In this document: positions 42,557-51,386 of the stretch, in pieces
Numbering within the stretch: position 1 is the first letter of the stretch
Layout of the letters: every line of letters begins with the position of its first letter
DNA from: SVEL01 sp045126475
GTDB taxonomy: Bacteria > Bacillota > Clostridia > Lachnospirales > Lachnospiraceae
Direction of reading: 5' to 3'
DNA: 64,000 nucleotides
Assembly (NCBI GenBank): GCA_045126475.1
Contig: JBGVOL010000026.1
Coordinates: 1-64,000 of the forward strand
Program-made: the position numbers and the translations under genes
Notes under the pieces: model-generated
Seen by the model: only the letters and a program-made list of their open reading frames with translations
What the model was told of the DNA's origin: nothing
Database searches by the model: none

Positions 42557-43085
42557 AAAACTTATAGAGGATAAGGAACTTGCCCTTAAGACGATAGTCG
42601 GTTATACCACAAGACCCATGAGGGAGGGAGAGACCGAAGGAGTTGAGTATCATTTCGTAGACGAGGACACAATGAGAAGTCTTGAGAATCAGGGCAGGGT
42701 AATAGAGCGGAGAAGTTATAGCACTGTTCACGGCATATGGAATTATTTCACAGTTGATGACGGACAGATTGAACCGGAAGGTGAAGACAAATATCTTCTC
42801 ATCGGAACACTTGAGTCCTACGAGAAAGTCAGAAATTACTTTGGAGAAAAGTGTCTTGTGCCACTCTACATCACAGTGGATGACGGAGAAAGACTGCAGC
42901 GGGCATTAGACAGGGAGCGCACTCAGGACAAGCCCCGATATGCAGAGATGTGCAGGCGTTTTCTCGCTGACGAAAAAGACTTTTCCGAGGAGAATATAGC
43001 AAGGTGCGGCATAGACAAAAGGTATGAGAATAATGATCTCGACAGGTGTTTTGAAGAACTTAAAAATGTTATACTTAATGTGTAG
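42498..43085 (+). CDS. gmk: Guanylate kinase-like P-loop kinase
   Basis: A 195-aa nucleotide kinase of the guanylate kinase family: GMP + ATP to GDP + ADP. P-loop MGKSSSGKDT (8-17), the GMP-binding YTTRPMREGETEGVEYHFV stretch, and a lid with LQRALDRERTQDKPRYAEMCRRF. The P-loop GKSSSGKD differs from the usual GPSGxGKx, so it belongs to a divergent branch and could act on another nucleotide. GGAAGGGA precedes ATG 42498. It is part of the run decarboxylase-kinase-yaaR-holB, where Bacillus has tmk at this position. Confidence 0.75.
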   Translation: MGKIYYLMGKSSSGKDTMFKKLIEDKELALKTIVGYTTRPMREGETEGVEYHFVDEDTMRSLENQGRVIERRSYSTVHGIWNYFTVDDGQIEPEGEDKYLLIGTLESYEKVRNYFGEKCLVPLYITVDDGERLQRALDRERTQDKPRYAEMCRRFLADEKDFSEENIARCGIDKRYENNDLDRCFEELKNVILNV

Positions 43086-43123
43086 GTATATGACCATATA
43101 AATTGAAACGGGGAGGTGAACTT

Positions 43124-43573
43124 ATGGACAATATGGATATGCGCATCTCGGAACTGCTTAATGCAAACAGGGCAGAAGCACCGAAATATACAAAAGAGAA
43201 TGACGGAGCGTTTAAGTTTACGCTTATAAGCAATATTCAGGAAGCAGATGTACAGGCAAAGGTAAGCGCCCTTGTCAATGAGATTTCAGAGCAGGGAAAG
43301 AAGATTTCAAAGAGAACCGATGTCAGGGATATGAAGCGCTACAGGGAGCTTATAAAGTCATTTTTAAGTGAGGTCGTGTACAGAAGTCATAAGTTCTCCA
43401 GAGAAAATTTCCTGGACAGACGAGGAAGGCACAGAGTTTACGGTATTATCAGACTTATCGATGAGAATCTTGATGAACTTGCGGAGGAACTCTTAAAAGA
43501 TGAAAAAGACAATCTTGCCATACTGACAAAGGTCGGAGAAATAGAGGGACTTCTCCTTGATATTCTGACTTAG
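43124..43573 (+). CDS. yaaR: YaaR-family (DUF327) protein
   Basis: A 149-aa helical cytoplasmic protein of the DUF327/YaaR family: SALVNEISEQGKKISKRTDV, RYRELIKSFLSEVVYRSH and RVYGIIRLIDENLDELAEEL are typical. The molecular role is unknown in the family. ATG 43124 follows GGAGG (43112-43116) by 7 nt. Its place between a nucleotide kinase and holB matches Bacillus yaaR. Confidence 0.85.
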   Translation: MDNMDMRISELLNANRAEAPKYTKENDGAFKFTLISNIQEADVQAKVSALVNEISEQGKKISKRTDVRDMKRYRELIKSFLSEVVYRSHKFSRENFLDRRGRHRVYGIIRLIDENLDELAEELLKDEKDNLAILTKVGEIEGLLLDILT

Positions 43574-43586
43574 GAGGATAGAGACA

Positions 43587-44591
43587 ATGGCTGGATTTAA
43601 AGATATAATCGGGCAGGAGGGCATCGTTGCCCACATGAAAAAAGCAATAGAGGGTCGTACTGTGTCCCATGCATATATATTAAACGGGGAATCAGGCATG
43701 GGCAAGAAGCTCATGGCTGACGTGTTCTCCACTGCACTGCAATGTGAGAAGGGCGGAAGTGAGCCGTGTATGGAGTGCCGAAGCTGCAAACAGGCAGCAG
43801 GCCGCAACCACCCTGATATCAAGTGGATAACCCACGAGAAGCCGGCAAGCATCTCCGTGGAGGAGATAAGGGAGCAACTTGTAAATGATATGGCCATAAA
43901 GCCATATTCGGGCAAGTACAAGATATATATTATAGACGAGGGGGAGAAGATGACACCTGCGGCGCAGAATACCCTTCTTAAGACCATTGAGGAGCCGCCG
44001 TCATACGGAGTGATAATTATTCTCACTGCCAACAGGGAGATGCTTCTTCAGACAATCCTGTCAAGATGTGTCAGTCTGAACCTTCGCCCGGTGGCAGACG
44101 GTGATATAAAGAATTATCTCATAAACCATGAAAGCATACCTGACTATCAGGCGGCAATGGCAGTGAAATTCGCCGGAGGAAACATAGGAAAAGCAGTGAA
44201 CATCGCATCATCGGAAGAATTTATACAGATGAAGGATGATGTGGTAAGAACACTAAAAAATGTTGATAAAATGACGGCAAGTGATATCAGTCAGACAGTC
44301 AAGGAACTGGGAACCTACAAGAATTCCATGGACAGTTATCTTAACCTTGTGACTATGTGGTTCAGGGATGTGCTTTTGTTTAAAGCTTCCGGAGATGTGC
44401 AGCCAATTGTTTTTCAAAGTGAGATACAGATAGTGGAAAAACAGTCAAAAGCCGCAGATTATGACGGCCTGCAGATGATATTTACGGAGCTTGACAGCCT
44501 TAAGGGAAGACTTAAGTCAAATGTCAATTTTGATATAGCAATGGAGCTTCTGTTAATAAAGATAAGGGTTGTGCTGAATGTTAGGGATTAG
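43587..44591 (+). CDS. holB: DNA polymerase III delta' subunit
   Basis: A 334-aa AAA+ subunit of the sliding-clamp loader. Walker A GESGMGKK at 34-41, zinc cysteines 53, 61, 64 and 67 (CEKGGSEPCMECRSC), DEGEKMTPAAQNTLLKTIEEPP (sensor helix region) and the SRC motif in TILSRCVSLNL. The C-terminal helical collar domain is present. GGAGG lies before ATG 43587. It is the replication gene of this conserved cluster. Confidence 0.93.
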   Translation: MAGFKDIIGQEGIVAHMKKAIEGRTVSHAYILNGESGMGKKLMADVFSTALQCEKGGSEPCMECRSCKQAAGRNHPDIKWITHEKPASISVEEIREQLVNDMAIKPYSGKYKIYIIDEGEKMTPAAQNTLLKTIEEPPSYGVIIILTANREMLLQTILSRCVSLNLRPVADGDIKNYLINHESIPDYQAAMAVKFAGGNIGKAVNIASSEEFIQMKDDVVRTLKNVDKMTASDISQTVKELGTYKNSMDSYLNLVTMWFRDVLLFKASGDVQPIVFQSEIQIVEKQSKAADYDGLQMIFTELDSLKGRLKSNVNFDIAMELLLIKIRVVLNVRD

Positions 44592-44661
44592 TTTTTTATA
44601 TAAATAAAAAGTAATCAAAAAGTCATGTTCAAGGGAAAGGCATATTCTGGAGGGGATATTT

Positions 44662-46239
44662 ATGGAGAAAGCACAAAAGGATTATGAAAAAGAAGAAGAC
44701 AGAAGAAAAGATTTGAGGGTATTGGCTGTTTTAATTCCCATTATTGTGGTCATACTCTTTGGGTTATGGCTGTTTAGAGATTGTGAGAAGAGCGTGGAGA
44801 AATCATATGAGGGAGTATTGATAAATGCAGATGGTTCATATGAGCAAAATATTATTGCAACAGTAGAAGGAACAATTACATACGAGTCCATGTTTTCATA
44901 TGATATTGTTTCATACAATTTAGGTATTAAGCTTAAGGACAATTCTGACAGAGTTCTGCTTGATATATATAGTAAAGCAAGCGATATCAAAAGTTCTGAT
45001 TCTTTGTTTGGTTCTGACTATTCGTTTGGTTCTGATGATGCAGTATTGTCGGAATTTATTCAGGATGGTGAAAAGTACACGGCCAATTTTGTTGGTTCAA
45101 TGACTACGGATGATGAACTTAGCCATATTGTCTTAGAATTAGATGATGGCAGAAAGTTCATGGCCCCGGCAAAAACTCTTGAAGAAGCAAGTTTGCTTGC
45201 TGGTTGTTCAAATGATAATTCACCACAGGAGGAAAAACTTAAGCCTGTGTTATCAGTTAGTTCTGAAGAATATGACGTCAGCAGTAAATTGTGGAGAAAA
45301 AAATCAGACGGAACCTATTATTATGTGGATGGTGCAAAACTTTGTGAAGTTCAGTTAAATGATTTTCATTCATCATTTGAAGATGAAAACGGTACAAATG
45401 AGCTGAGTTTCAAATGGTGTGAAGTAGACGGTGTGATATATACATACACAGACGATGCAATGCCTGTGGACTTTAGCGTTAAGAATATAGACGGCAACAC
45501 GGAAGCAGTAGTTCTTGAAAAGACAATAAGACAGGAAGGGATAAAAATTGCCGGACTTTGTAATCTTAAGGAAAATAAGATAGAACAACTCTTTGGGGGT
45601 GCATTGTCGGAGTATGTAACAGTCGATGGCATTGATGTTTCAAAGGATTTAAGCACCGCCATATTTACTATAAAGGAGCCATACAGCACTGTATTTTATG
45701 ACGGAAAAGAGTTAATTAATCCGGCAGAAATATATAACAAAACAGATGCAGACAGAATAGGTGCTCATTTTTCGGATAATGATATTCTCATTTTTTGCAC
45801 TTATTTTAAAGATGACGATGTGAGAAAACCGGAAGTTTCTGCATATGTATATAATCCTGAGAATAAGACTGTACAAAAGGTTTTGGAAGAGACAAAGGCG
45901 TATTCGGAAGCGGAGCAGCCTGACGGACTTGTGATTGAGAGTAAGTATGGATACTACTATAAGGATAAAATGCTTTGCTTTGTTGATATACTTAATGACA
46001 AGGATACAGCCACGGAAATCAGCATTGATGATGTCTACAGCGTAAAGCAGGTTGGTGATGCATTGTTCGGAGTGGTATTAAAGGACGGCAGCACGGCGCT
46101 GGTGGAGGCTTCGACAGGAAAGGCGGTTTATAAGTCTCAGAAAACCACGGGTTATACTTCGGGACTTGAACTGTATTGTTCTGATGGTGTGTTATATGCC
46201 GGAATATGGGTTGATGGAGAGTATCTGATATTTAACTGA
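44662..46239 (+). CDS. Membrane-anchored extracytoplasmic protein, unknown
   Basis: A 525-aa protein: charged cytoplasmic N-terminus (1-20), one membrane helix (about VLAVLIPIIVVILFGLWLF, 21-39), then a beta-rich outer domain with repeated short strands (YYYVDGAKLCEVQL, KYGYYYKDKMLCFVDI, GVLYAGIWVDGEYLIF) suggestive of a propeller. No catalytic motif or known family is recognised. GGAGGGG precedes ATG 44662. It interrupts the holB-ricT neighbourhood, so it is probably a lineage-specific insertion. Confidence 0.7.
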   Translation: MEKAQKDYEKEEDRRKDLRVLAVLIPIIVVILFGLWLFRDCEKSVEKSYEGVLINADGSYEQNIIATVEGTITYESMFSYDIVSYNLGIKLKDNSDRVLLDIYSKASDIKSSDSLFGSDYSFGSDDAVLSEFIQDGEKYTANFVGSMTTDDELSHIVLELDDGRKFMAPAKTLEEASLLAGCSNDNSPQEEKLKPVLSVSSEEYDVSSKLWRKKSDGTYYYVDGAKLCEVQLNDFHSSFEDENGTNELSFKWCEVDGVIYTYTDDAMPVDFSVKNIDGNTEAVVLEKTIRQEGIKIAGLCNLKENKIEQLFGGALSEYVTVDGIDVSKDLSTAIFTIKEPYSTVFYDGKELINPAEIYNKTDADRIGAHFSDNDILIFCTYFKDDDVRKPEVSAYVYNPENKTVQKVLEETKAYSEAEQPDGLVIESKYGYYYKDKMLCFVDILNDKDTATEISIDDVYSVKQVGDALFGVVLKDGSTALVEASTGKAVYKSQKTTGYTSGLELYCSDGVLYAGIWVDGEYLIFN

Positions 46240-46334
46240 TATCTTGTTTAAAATAGTAGTGGAAATATATATCATTTTTGTGTTATTATATCATTATGTA
46301 TGCAAAATTTTTATGAAACCAATAAGGAGCAGAA

Positions 46335-47240
46335 ATGATAAAGGTAATAGGAGTTAGATTCAGACGTACAGGTAAGATATATTATTTTGATCCTACAGAT
46401 TTAAATATAGAGACCGGCCAGCATGTAATTGTGGAGACAGCAAGAGGTGTAGAGTACGGTGATGTTGTTCTTGGGGTCAGAGAGGTAGAGGAGGACAAGG
46501 TTATCCAGCCTCTTAAGCCGGTTATTCGTGTTGCCACAGAAGAGGATGATAGGATTGACGCAGGCAACAGAGAGAAAGAGAAGAAGGCATTTCAGATATG
46601 TCTTGAGAAGATACAGAAGCATGGACTTGACATGAAGCTTATAGATACAGAGTACACTTTTGACAACAACAAAGTACTCTTTTACTTTACTGCCGACGGC
46701 AGAATCGATTTCAGAGAGCTTGTAAAGGATTTGGCAGCAGTATTTAAGATTCGTATAGAGCTTAGACAGATTGGTGTAAGGGATGAGACAAAGGTACTTG
46801 GAGGCATCGGTATATGCGGAAGACCACTGTGTTGCAGTACATATCTTTCAGAGTTTGCGCCTGTATCCATAAAGATGGCAAAGGAGCAGAACCTGTCACT
46901 GAATCCAATCAAGATTTCAGGTGTGTGCGGAAGACTTATGTGCTGTCTGAAAAATGAGGAAGAGACATATGAGTACCTCAATTCAAGATTGCCGGAAGTG
47001 GGCGACTTCGTCAATACTTTCGACGGTTTCAGAGGCGAGGTGTGCAGTGTCAACGTGCTTCGTCAGCTTGTGAAGATTATCGTAGAAGTTGGTGACGAGA
47101 AGGAAATCAAAGAGTATAAAGTCGATGAGCTGAAATTTAAGCCTAGAAAGAGAAGAGAGAAGTTTAATGTCAATGACGATGAACTTAAGGCTCTCGAGGC
47201 ATTAGAGAGACAGGAAGGAAAGTCGAAGTTTGATGACTAA
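46335..47240 (+). CDS. ricT: PSP1-domain protein RicT (YaaT)
   Basis: A 301-aa PSP1 protein. In Bacillus, RicT forms the Y-complex with RicA and RicF, carries Fe-S clusters and guides RNase Y processing; it also affects sporulation and biofilm. The Cys-rich core GGIGICGRPLCCSTYLSEFA and ISGVCGRLMCCL carries the cluster ligands. AAGGAG precedes ATG 46335. The stop overlaps the next gene, preserving the ricT-methyltransferase-rsmI order (Bacillus yaaT-yabB-yabC), with yabA not seen here. Confidence 0.9.
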   Translation: MIKVIGVRFRRTGKIYYFDPTDLNIETGQHVIVETARGVEYGDVVLGVREVEEDKVIQPLKPVIRVATEEDDRIDAGNREKEKKAFQICLEKIQKHGLDMKLIDTEYTFDNNKVLFYFTADGRIDFRELVKDLAAVFKIRIELRQIGVRDETKVLGGIGICGRPLCCSTYLSEFAPVSIKMAKEQNLSLNPIKISGVCGRLMCCLKNEEETYEYLNSRLPEVGDFVNTFDGFRGEVCSVNVLRQLVKIIVEVGDEKEIKEYKVDELKFKPRKRREKFNVNDDELKALEALERQEGKSKFDD

Positions 47241-47988
47241 TTTGTTGCCGGGAGAGCGCATTGATGATTTACAGCGCAAAGGATACAAGATAATTCAAAA
47301 TCAGGAAAAATTCTGCTTTGGAATGGACGCTGTTCTTTTAAGCAGCTTTGCCGCCGCTACCATTAAGCCCGGTGACAGAGTACTTGACCTTGGTACAGGT
47401 ACGGGCATAATACCGATACTTCTGGAAGCAAAGACAGAGGGAGAGCATTTTACAGGCCTGGAGATACAGCCGGAAAGTGCCGACATGGCAAGGAGAAGCG
47501 TTATATTAAATAACCTTGAGAAGAAGATAGATATCGCAGAGGGCGACATAAAGAGGGCATCGGAGATATTCGGCAAGGGAACCATGAATGTGGTTACAAC
47601 CAATCCTCCATATATGAATGACCTTCACGGCATAAAGAATCCTGATATGCCAAAGGCAATAGCACGCCATGAGGTATTATGTACCCTTGAGGATGTTGTG
47701 AGGGAGGCATCGGCAGTGTTAAAGCAGAACGGCAGGATGTACATGGTTCACAGACCACACAGACTGGTGGAAATCATAGGTATGATGACAAAGTATAAGT
47801 TAGAGCCCAAGCGCATCAGATTTGTCCATCCGTATAAGGACAAAGAGGCCAACATGGTGCTTATAGAGGCACTTAAGGGCGGAAAATCCATGGTGAAAGT
47901 GGAGGAGCCGCTTATAGTCTACAAGGATATAAATGTATATACGGAGGAGCTTTTAGCACTCTATGGAAATGATGTGAGCTGCGAATAG
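47233..47988 (+). CDS. tRNA1(Val) adenine-37 N6-methyltransferase-like (YabB)
   Basis: A 251-aa class I SAM methyltransferase. SAM-binding VLDLGTGTGIIPILL (motif I) and catalytic TTNPPYMN (motif IV, NPPY typical of N6-adenine enzymes); the start NLLPGERIDDLQRKGYKIIQ is typical of the TrmN6/YabB group, which modifies A37 of tRNA-Val. ATG 47233 is used (TTG 47230 is in frame just before). It overlaps the ricT stop. A hairpin plus T-run covers its stop codon. Confidence 0.87.
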   Translation: MTNLLPGERIDDLQRKGYKIIQNQEKFCFGMDAVLLSSFAAATIKPGDRVLDLGTGTGIIPILLEAKTEGEHFTGLEIQPESADMARRSVILNNLEKKIDIAEGDIKRASEIFGKGTMNVVTTNPPYMNDLHGIKNPDMPKAIARHEVLCTLEDVVREASAVLKQNGRMYMVHRPHRLVEIIGMMTKYKLEPKRIRFVHPYKDKEANMVLIEALKGGKSMVKVEEPLIVYKDINVYTEELLALYGNDVSCE

Positions 47989-48001
47989 CAGCTCTTTTCT
48001 T
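47976..48001 (+). terminator. Terminator overlapping the methyltransferase stop
   Basis: GAGCTGC (47976-47982), loop GAATA, GCAGCTC (47988-47994), then TTTTCTT. The loop holds part of the TAG stop. It would lower read-through into rsmI, which starts 28 nt later. Confidence 0.7.
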
Positions 48002-48021
48002 AGATTGAAAAGGAGAAGCAT

Positions 48022-48864
48022 ATGGCAGGAAAGTTATATTTGTGCGCTACGCCCATAGGAAATCTTGAGGACATAACTTTCAGAGTATTAAGAACACTGA
48101 AGGAAGTTGATTTGATAGGCGCGGAAGATACAAGACACAGCATAAAGCTGCTCAATTATTTTGATATAAAGACACCGATGACAAGTTACCATGAGTACAA
48201 CAAGGTAGATAAAGCAAAATATCTTGTAAGCGAGATGCTTGCAGGAAAAAATATAGCACTGATTACAGATGCAGGGACACCGGGAATATCAGACCCAGGC
48301 GAGGAGCTTGTAAGACAGTGCTTTGAGGCGGGTATTGAGGTATCGTCCGTTCCGGGACCGGCAGCGTGCATCACGGCACTTACCATGTCAGGACAGCCTA
48401 CAAGAAGATTTGCTTTTGAGGCATTTCTTCCGGCAGATAAGAAGGAAAGGGCACTTGTTCTTGAAGAACTTAAGGAAGAGACAAGAACCATTATAATATA
48501 TGAGGCGCCACATCATCTTCTAAAGACACTGCAGGAGCTTTATGAGGTTCTCGGAGACAGGAGTATTACACTGTGCAAGGAACTGACAAAGATGCATGAA
48601 AATGCAGAGAAATCAACGATTGGAGCACTTATTGAAAAGTATGAGGCCGTTGAACCGAAGGGTGAGCACGTACTTGTAATTGCAGGAAAAACCTTCAAAG
48701 AAAAGAAAGATGAAAGTATTCTGTCATTTATGGAGATGACAGTAGATGAACATATGGAGATGTACCTGTCTCAGGGAATGGACAAGAAAGAGGCAATGAA
48801 AGCAGTGGCGAAGGACAGGGGCGTATCCAAGAGGGATATCTATGATGCGTTGCTTGGAAAGTAG
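48022..48864 (+). CDS. rsmI: 16S rRNA cytidine-1402 2'-O-methyltransferase
   Basis: A 280-aa tetrapyrrole-methylase-fold enzyme that methylates the ribose of C1402 in the ribosomal P site. Landmarks: KLYLCATPIGNLEDITFR, LIGAEDTRHS, ALITDAGTPGISDPGEELV, SVPGPAACITALTMSG, TIIIYEAPHHLLKTL. A C-terminal helical extension (about 225-280) is typical. AAGGAG precedes ATG 48022. It is the last of the conserved housekeeping run. Confidence 0.95.
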   Translation: MAGKLYLCATPIGNLEDITFRVLRTLKEVDLIGAEDTRHSIKLLNYFDIKTPMTSYHEYNKVDKAKYLVSEMLAGKNIALITDAGTPGISDPGEELVRQCFEAGIEVSSVPGPAACITALTMSGQPTRRFAFEAFLPADKKERALVLEELKEETRTIIIYEAPHHLLKTLQELYEVLGDRSITLCKELTKMHENAEKSTIGALIEKYEAVEPKGEHVLVIAGKTFKEKKDESILSFMEMTVDEHMEMYLSQGMDKKEAMKAVAKDRGVSKRDIYDALLGK

Positions 48865-48918
48865 AATATTCATACAGGATTAGATTTTAGAAATACAAAA
48901 TAAGAAAGAAGATTTTGC

Positions 48919-49899
48919 ATGGGAAACAGAACTGATAAACCAAAACAAACAGCAAAGCAGTTGGTTGCCAAGATGAAAAATGAGAAAGGTATTAATTTTA
49001 AATATACTACTGAAACTGAGGCAGAAAATTATTTGGCAAATGTTAATAACTACCTCAGAACGGCTGCATATCGAAAAAATTACCAGAAGTATAAAAAAGG
49101 TATTAACAGTGGGAAGTATATAGGTTTAGATTTTGCATACTTGCAGGAATTATCAACAATTGATATGCATTTTCGTTTTATTGTTTCTAAAATGTGTTTA
49201 GACATTGAACATGACTTGAAAGTTAAAATGCTAAAGGATATCGAAGGGGACATGTCTACAGACGGTTATGACATTGTGAAAAATTTTTTAGCAAAAAACC
49301 CATATATTGTTGGTAAACTTGAAGCCAATAGTGCTTCACCTTTTACAAGCGATTTAATTTATAAGTATTTTACTATAGATAGCATATATAATACGGTAAA
49401 GCAGAAAAATGAAAATAAAATTGCTGCATATGATGATTGTCCTGCGTGGGTCTTATTAGAGATGCTTACATTTGGAGATTTCATTAAATTTTATGAATTT
49501 TATTATTCTACGAGAAAATTTTCCAAATTATCAACACCTGTTATAAATTTGGTCAAAAGTCTTAGAAATGGAGCAGCACATAATAATTGTATTTTATCTG
49601 ATTTGGAACATGGTACGTCACGAGCACCGAGTGAAATTAGTCAGGAAATTTCAAAAATTAAGTCCATCAATTCAAATCAGCGTCAAAAGAAATTATCTTG
49701 CAGACCAATGTTGGAATTTATTTGCTTACTATATGTATACAGATTAGTTGTATCAGATAAAGTGAAATATCATAGAGTAAAAGAACTAAAGGATTTGTTT
49801 TTTATACGAATGCATGAAAAGAGTGGGTTCTTTAAAAATAATGAATTAATCAGGAGCAATTATGAATTTGCATGTAAAGTTATCTCAGCTTTTTTCTAA
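48919..49899 (+). CDS. Abi-family (Abi_2/AbiF-like) HEPN protein
   Basis: A 326-aa protein of the phage abortive infection Abi_2 family (AbiD/AbiF type). The N-terminus KPKQTAKQLVAKMKNEKGI is typical, as are the helices YFTIDSIYNTVKQ and CPAWVLLEMLTFGDFIKFYE. The HEPN RNase motif RxxxxH is seen as Arg216-Asn-Gly-Ala-Ala-His221 (SLRNGAAHNN). It probably cleaves RNA when triggered, halting growth. AT content is higher than in its neighbours (many Lys, Asn and Ile codons), consistent with transfer. Only AGAAAGAAG precedes ATG 48919. A perfect promoter and small structured RNA follow 47 nt on; AbiF-type proteins are reported to pair with adjacent ncRNA antitoxins and to be related to Cas13. Confidence 0.87.
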   Translation: MGNRTDKPKQTAKQLVAKMKNEKGINFKYTTETEAENYLANVNNYLRTAAYRKNYQKYKKGINSGKYIGLDFAYLQELSTIDMHFRFIVSKMCLDIEHDLKVKMLKDIEGDMSTDGYDIVKNFLAKNPYIVGKLEANSASPFTSDLIYKYFTIDSIYNTVKQKNENKIAAYDDCPAWVLLEMLTFGDFIKFYEFYYSTRKFSKLSTPVINLVKSLRNGAAHNNCILSDLEHGTSRAPSEISQEISKIKSINSNQRQKKLSCRPMLEFICLLYVYRLVVSDKVKYHRVKELKDLFFIRMHEKSGFFKNNELIRSNYEFACKVISAFF

Positions 49900-49945
49900 T
49901 AATTACATATGCAATTATTTGGAAAGTCGTTTTTGGATTAAAATA

Positions 49946-49974
49946 TTGACAAAGCGATGAAAAGCGCATATAAT
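49946..49974 (+). promoter_or_regulatory. Perfect sigma-A promoter for a non-coding RNA
   Basis: TTGACA (49946-49951), exactly 17 nt, TATAAT (49969-49974). The predicted start is at about 49981. No plus-strand coding gene follows; the neighbouring coding genes run the other way. Confidence 0.85.
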
Positions 49975-49981
49975 GACTGCA

Positions 49982-50041
49982 GAATCATAAAAACCGATGT
50001 GTTTTTGTAAGGACGGCGTTGCGACGGCGTTCTATTTTTTT
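49982..50041 (+). ncRNA. Small structured RNA next to the Abi gene
   Basis: About 60 nt from the predicted start to the T-run. Hairpin 1: AAAAAC (49989-49994), loop CGATGT, GTTTTT (50001-50006). Hairpin 2: AGGACG (50010-50015) with CGTTCT (50028-50033), a G-G mismatch, CGT/ACG and a TGCG loop, then A and seven Ts (50035-50041), an intrinsic terminator. GACGGCGTT occurs twice within hairpin 2. It is proposed as an antitoxin or guide RNA for the Abi protein; it is not an attenuator because no gene lies downstream. Confidence 0.65.
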
Positions 50042-50093
50042 ATAAATAAGTGAAAACTTTATTTGAAACAGATACTATCTACGCAGAATAATA

Positions 50094-50140
50094 GGAGCCC
50101 GAAAAACGAATAAATGCTGTTTTTCAGGCTCCATTTTATT
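50094..50140. terminator. Bidirectional hairpin terminator
   Basis: GGAGCC (50094-50099) and GAAAAAC (50101-50107) pair with GTTTTTC (50119-50125) and GGCTCC (50127-50132), with one C-A mismatch. ATTTTATT follows on the plus side. It ends the minus-strand MarR/small-gene transcript and insulates the small RNA. Confidence 0.75.
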
Positions 50141-50288
50141 CCATATCAATATGCTTTTCAATATATTCTTCACATCTTCTCTGGGAAGCTTTCATCTCAT
50201 CAGTCATCATCTCATCGGGAATCTTGACTTCACCAAGCTCTGCGAGAACATTTTCCAAATCTTCCAGGTTAATTAAATTGTTATCCAT
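50136..50288 (-). CDS. Small acidic protein, 50 aa
   Basis: ATG at 50288 with AGGAGG just upstream reads MDNNLINLEDLENVLAELGE and ends with YIEKHIDME. It is acidic, helical and cytoplasmic, with no known family. It lies 19 nt after the MarR gene, so it is probably cotranscribed, and stops right at the terminator hairpin. Good ribosome site and codon quality support it as real. Confidence 0.65.
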   Translation of the reverse strand: MDNNLINLEDLENVLAELGEVKIPDEMMTDEMKASQRRCEEYIEKHIDME

Positions 50289-50307
50289 ATCTCATCCTCC
50301 TATATGT

Positions 50308-50760
50308 TTACTTTTGCCATTTCTTAAAGAAATGTACAAGATTTTCAAGTGATTTTACAAGTACGCTGACCTCATCACCATTAAGACCGTCGATGGTAGC
50401 TTTAACCATTTCTCTGTGGAATTCAGCGTGGTGGTTATATGCCTTGCGCCCCTTATTGCTTAAGGATATATATACCACTCGCCGGTCTTTGTCACTTCGT
50501 ATCCTGTTCACGTACCCCTTTTTAACAAGGTTGTTGATAGCTATGGTGAGAGTTCCGACGGTGACTGACAGTTCCTTTGCCACAGATGACATATTTTTCG
50601 GTTCATCAATGCCGATGGCTTCAATGATGTGCATATCATTATTGCTGATGTCTTTAAATTCATCAGTAATGATAGCCTTCTCTTCAATATGCATAATATC
50701 ATTAAAAAGCTTTACAAGTACTTTGTTAAAAGTATCGTAAATGTTGTTGTCTGATTTCAT
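50308..50760 (-). CDS. MarR-family transcriptional regulator
   Basis: A 150-aa winged-helix dimeric regulator. The winged helix is at about 40-105: NDMHIIEAIGIDEPKNMSSV, AKELSVTVGTLTIAINNLVK, and the DKDRRVVYISLSNKG wing. The C-terminal dimer helix includes AYNHHAEFHREMV, a pattern I associate with FabT-like fatty-acid regulators, but no fab genes are nearby. ATG 50760 has AGGAGG 5 nt upstream. An AT-rich stretch between it and spmA may hold its operator. Confidence 0.88.
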   Translation of the reverse strand: MKSDNNIYDTFNKVLVKLFNDIMHIEEKAIITDEFKDISNNDMHIIEAIGIDEPKNMSSVAKELSVTVGTLTIAINNLVKKGYVNRIRSDKDRRVVYISLSNKGRKAYNHHAEFHREMVKATIDGLNGDEVSVLVKSLENLVHFFKKWQK

Positions 50761-50789
50761 CTATGCCTCCTATGGCCATGGTAATATAT

Positions 50790-51386
50790 TTATTTTACCA
50801 CCTTTTTATTTTTTAATCCAGTGGATTTTAGTTTACAGTAAATAATGGCAACAAAGGTGCTTGTAAAAGTTGCAATGATTGCAGGAAAAACGATGGATGA
50901 AGGATTGGCACTGCCGTATTGGGTTCTGTACGCAATCATGTTTACAGGTATCAACTGGAGTGAAGAAATATTTATGACGAGAAAAGTACACATGGCATTG
51001 CTGGCTGTCTTTGAATTATTATTAAGTTTTGACAGTTCCTCCATGGCTTTGAGACCGGCGGGGGTAGCAGCCCAGCCGAGACCGAATATATTTGCAATGA
51101 TATTTGTCGTTATGTAGTGTGTGGCAATATGATCCATTGGAACATCAGGAAAGAGAAAACGTATGAGTGGTGAGAGAAACTTTGAGGCACCTGATATAAT
51201 ACCTGTCTCCTCGGCGATTTTCATAAGCCCTGTCCACATACTTATGACGCCAAGTAAGGTTATGCACAGTGACACGGCTTCCCTTGCAGACTCCAGAGCA
51301 CCGTTTCCCACAGCGGATATGTTTCCGGTCAGGGCACCATAGCATACACCCACAAGAATCATTCCTGCCCATAAATAATTAAGCAT
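50790..51386 (-). CDS. spmA: Spore maturation protein A-like
   Basis: A 198-aa membrane protein with the nucleoside-recognition (Gate) fold: LNYLWAGMILVGVCYGALTG, EAVSLCITLLGVISMWTGLM, and TTNIIANIFGLGWAATPAGLKAM near the centre. In Bacillus, SpmA with SpmB helps dehydrate the spore core. The usual downstream partner spmB is missing; a MarR gene follows. ATG 51386 lies inside a 16-bp inverted repeat with AGGTG as its ribosome site, so translation may be gated by that hairpin. Confidence 0.85.
   Translation of the reverse strand: MLNYLWAGMILVGVCYGALTGNISAVGNGALESAREAVSLCITLLGVISMWTGLMKIAEETGIISGASKFLSPLIRFLFPDVPMDHIATHYITTNIIANIFGLGWAATPAGLKAMEELSKLNNNSKTASNAMCTFLVINISSLQLIPVNMIAYRTQYGSANPSSIVFPAIIATFTSTFVAIIYCKLKSTGLKNKKVVK

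Noticed and set aside
50012..50031. CRISPR-like direct repeat near the Abi gene
   Set aside because: Only two 9-bp copies 3 nt apart, inside a terminator hairpin; no array.
49982..50041. Another ANTAR leader
   Set aside because: The hexaloop is CGATGT (C1, T4), not A1/G4, and no gene follows the terminator on the plus strand.
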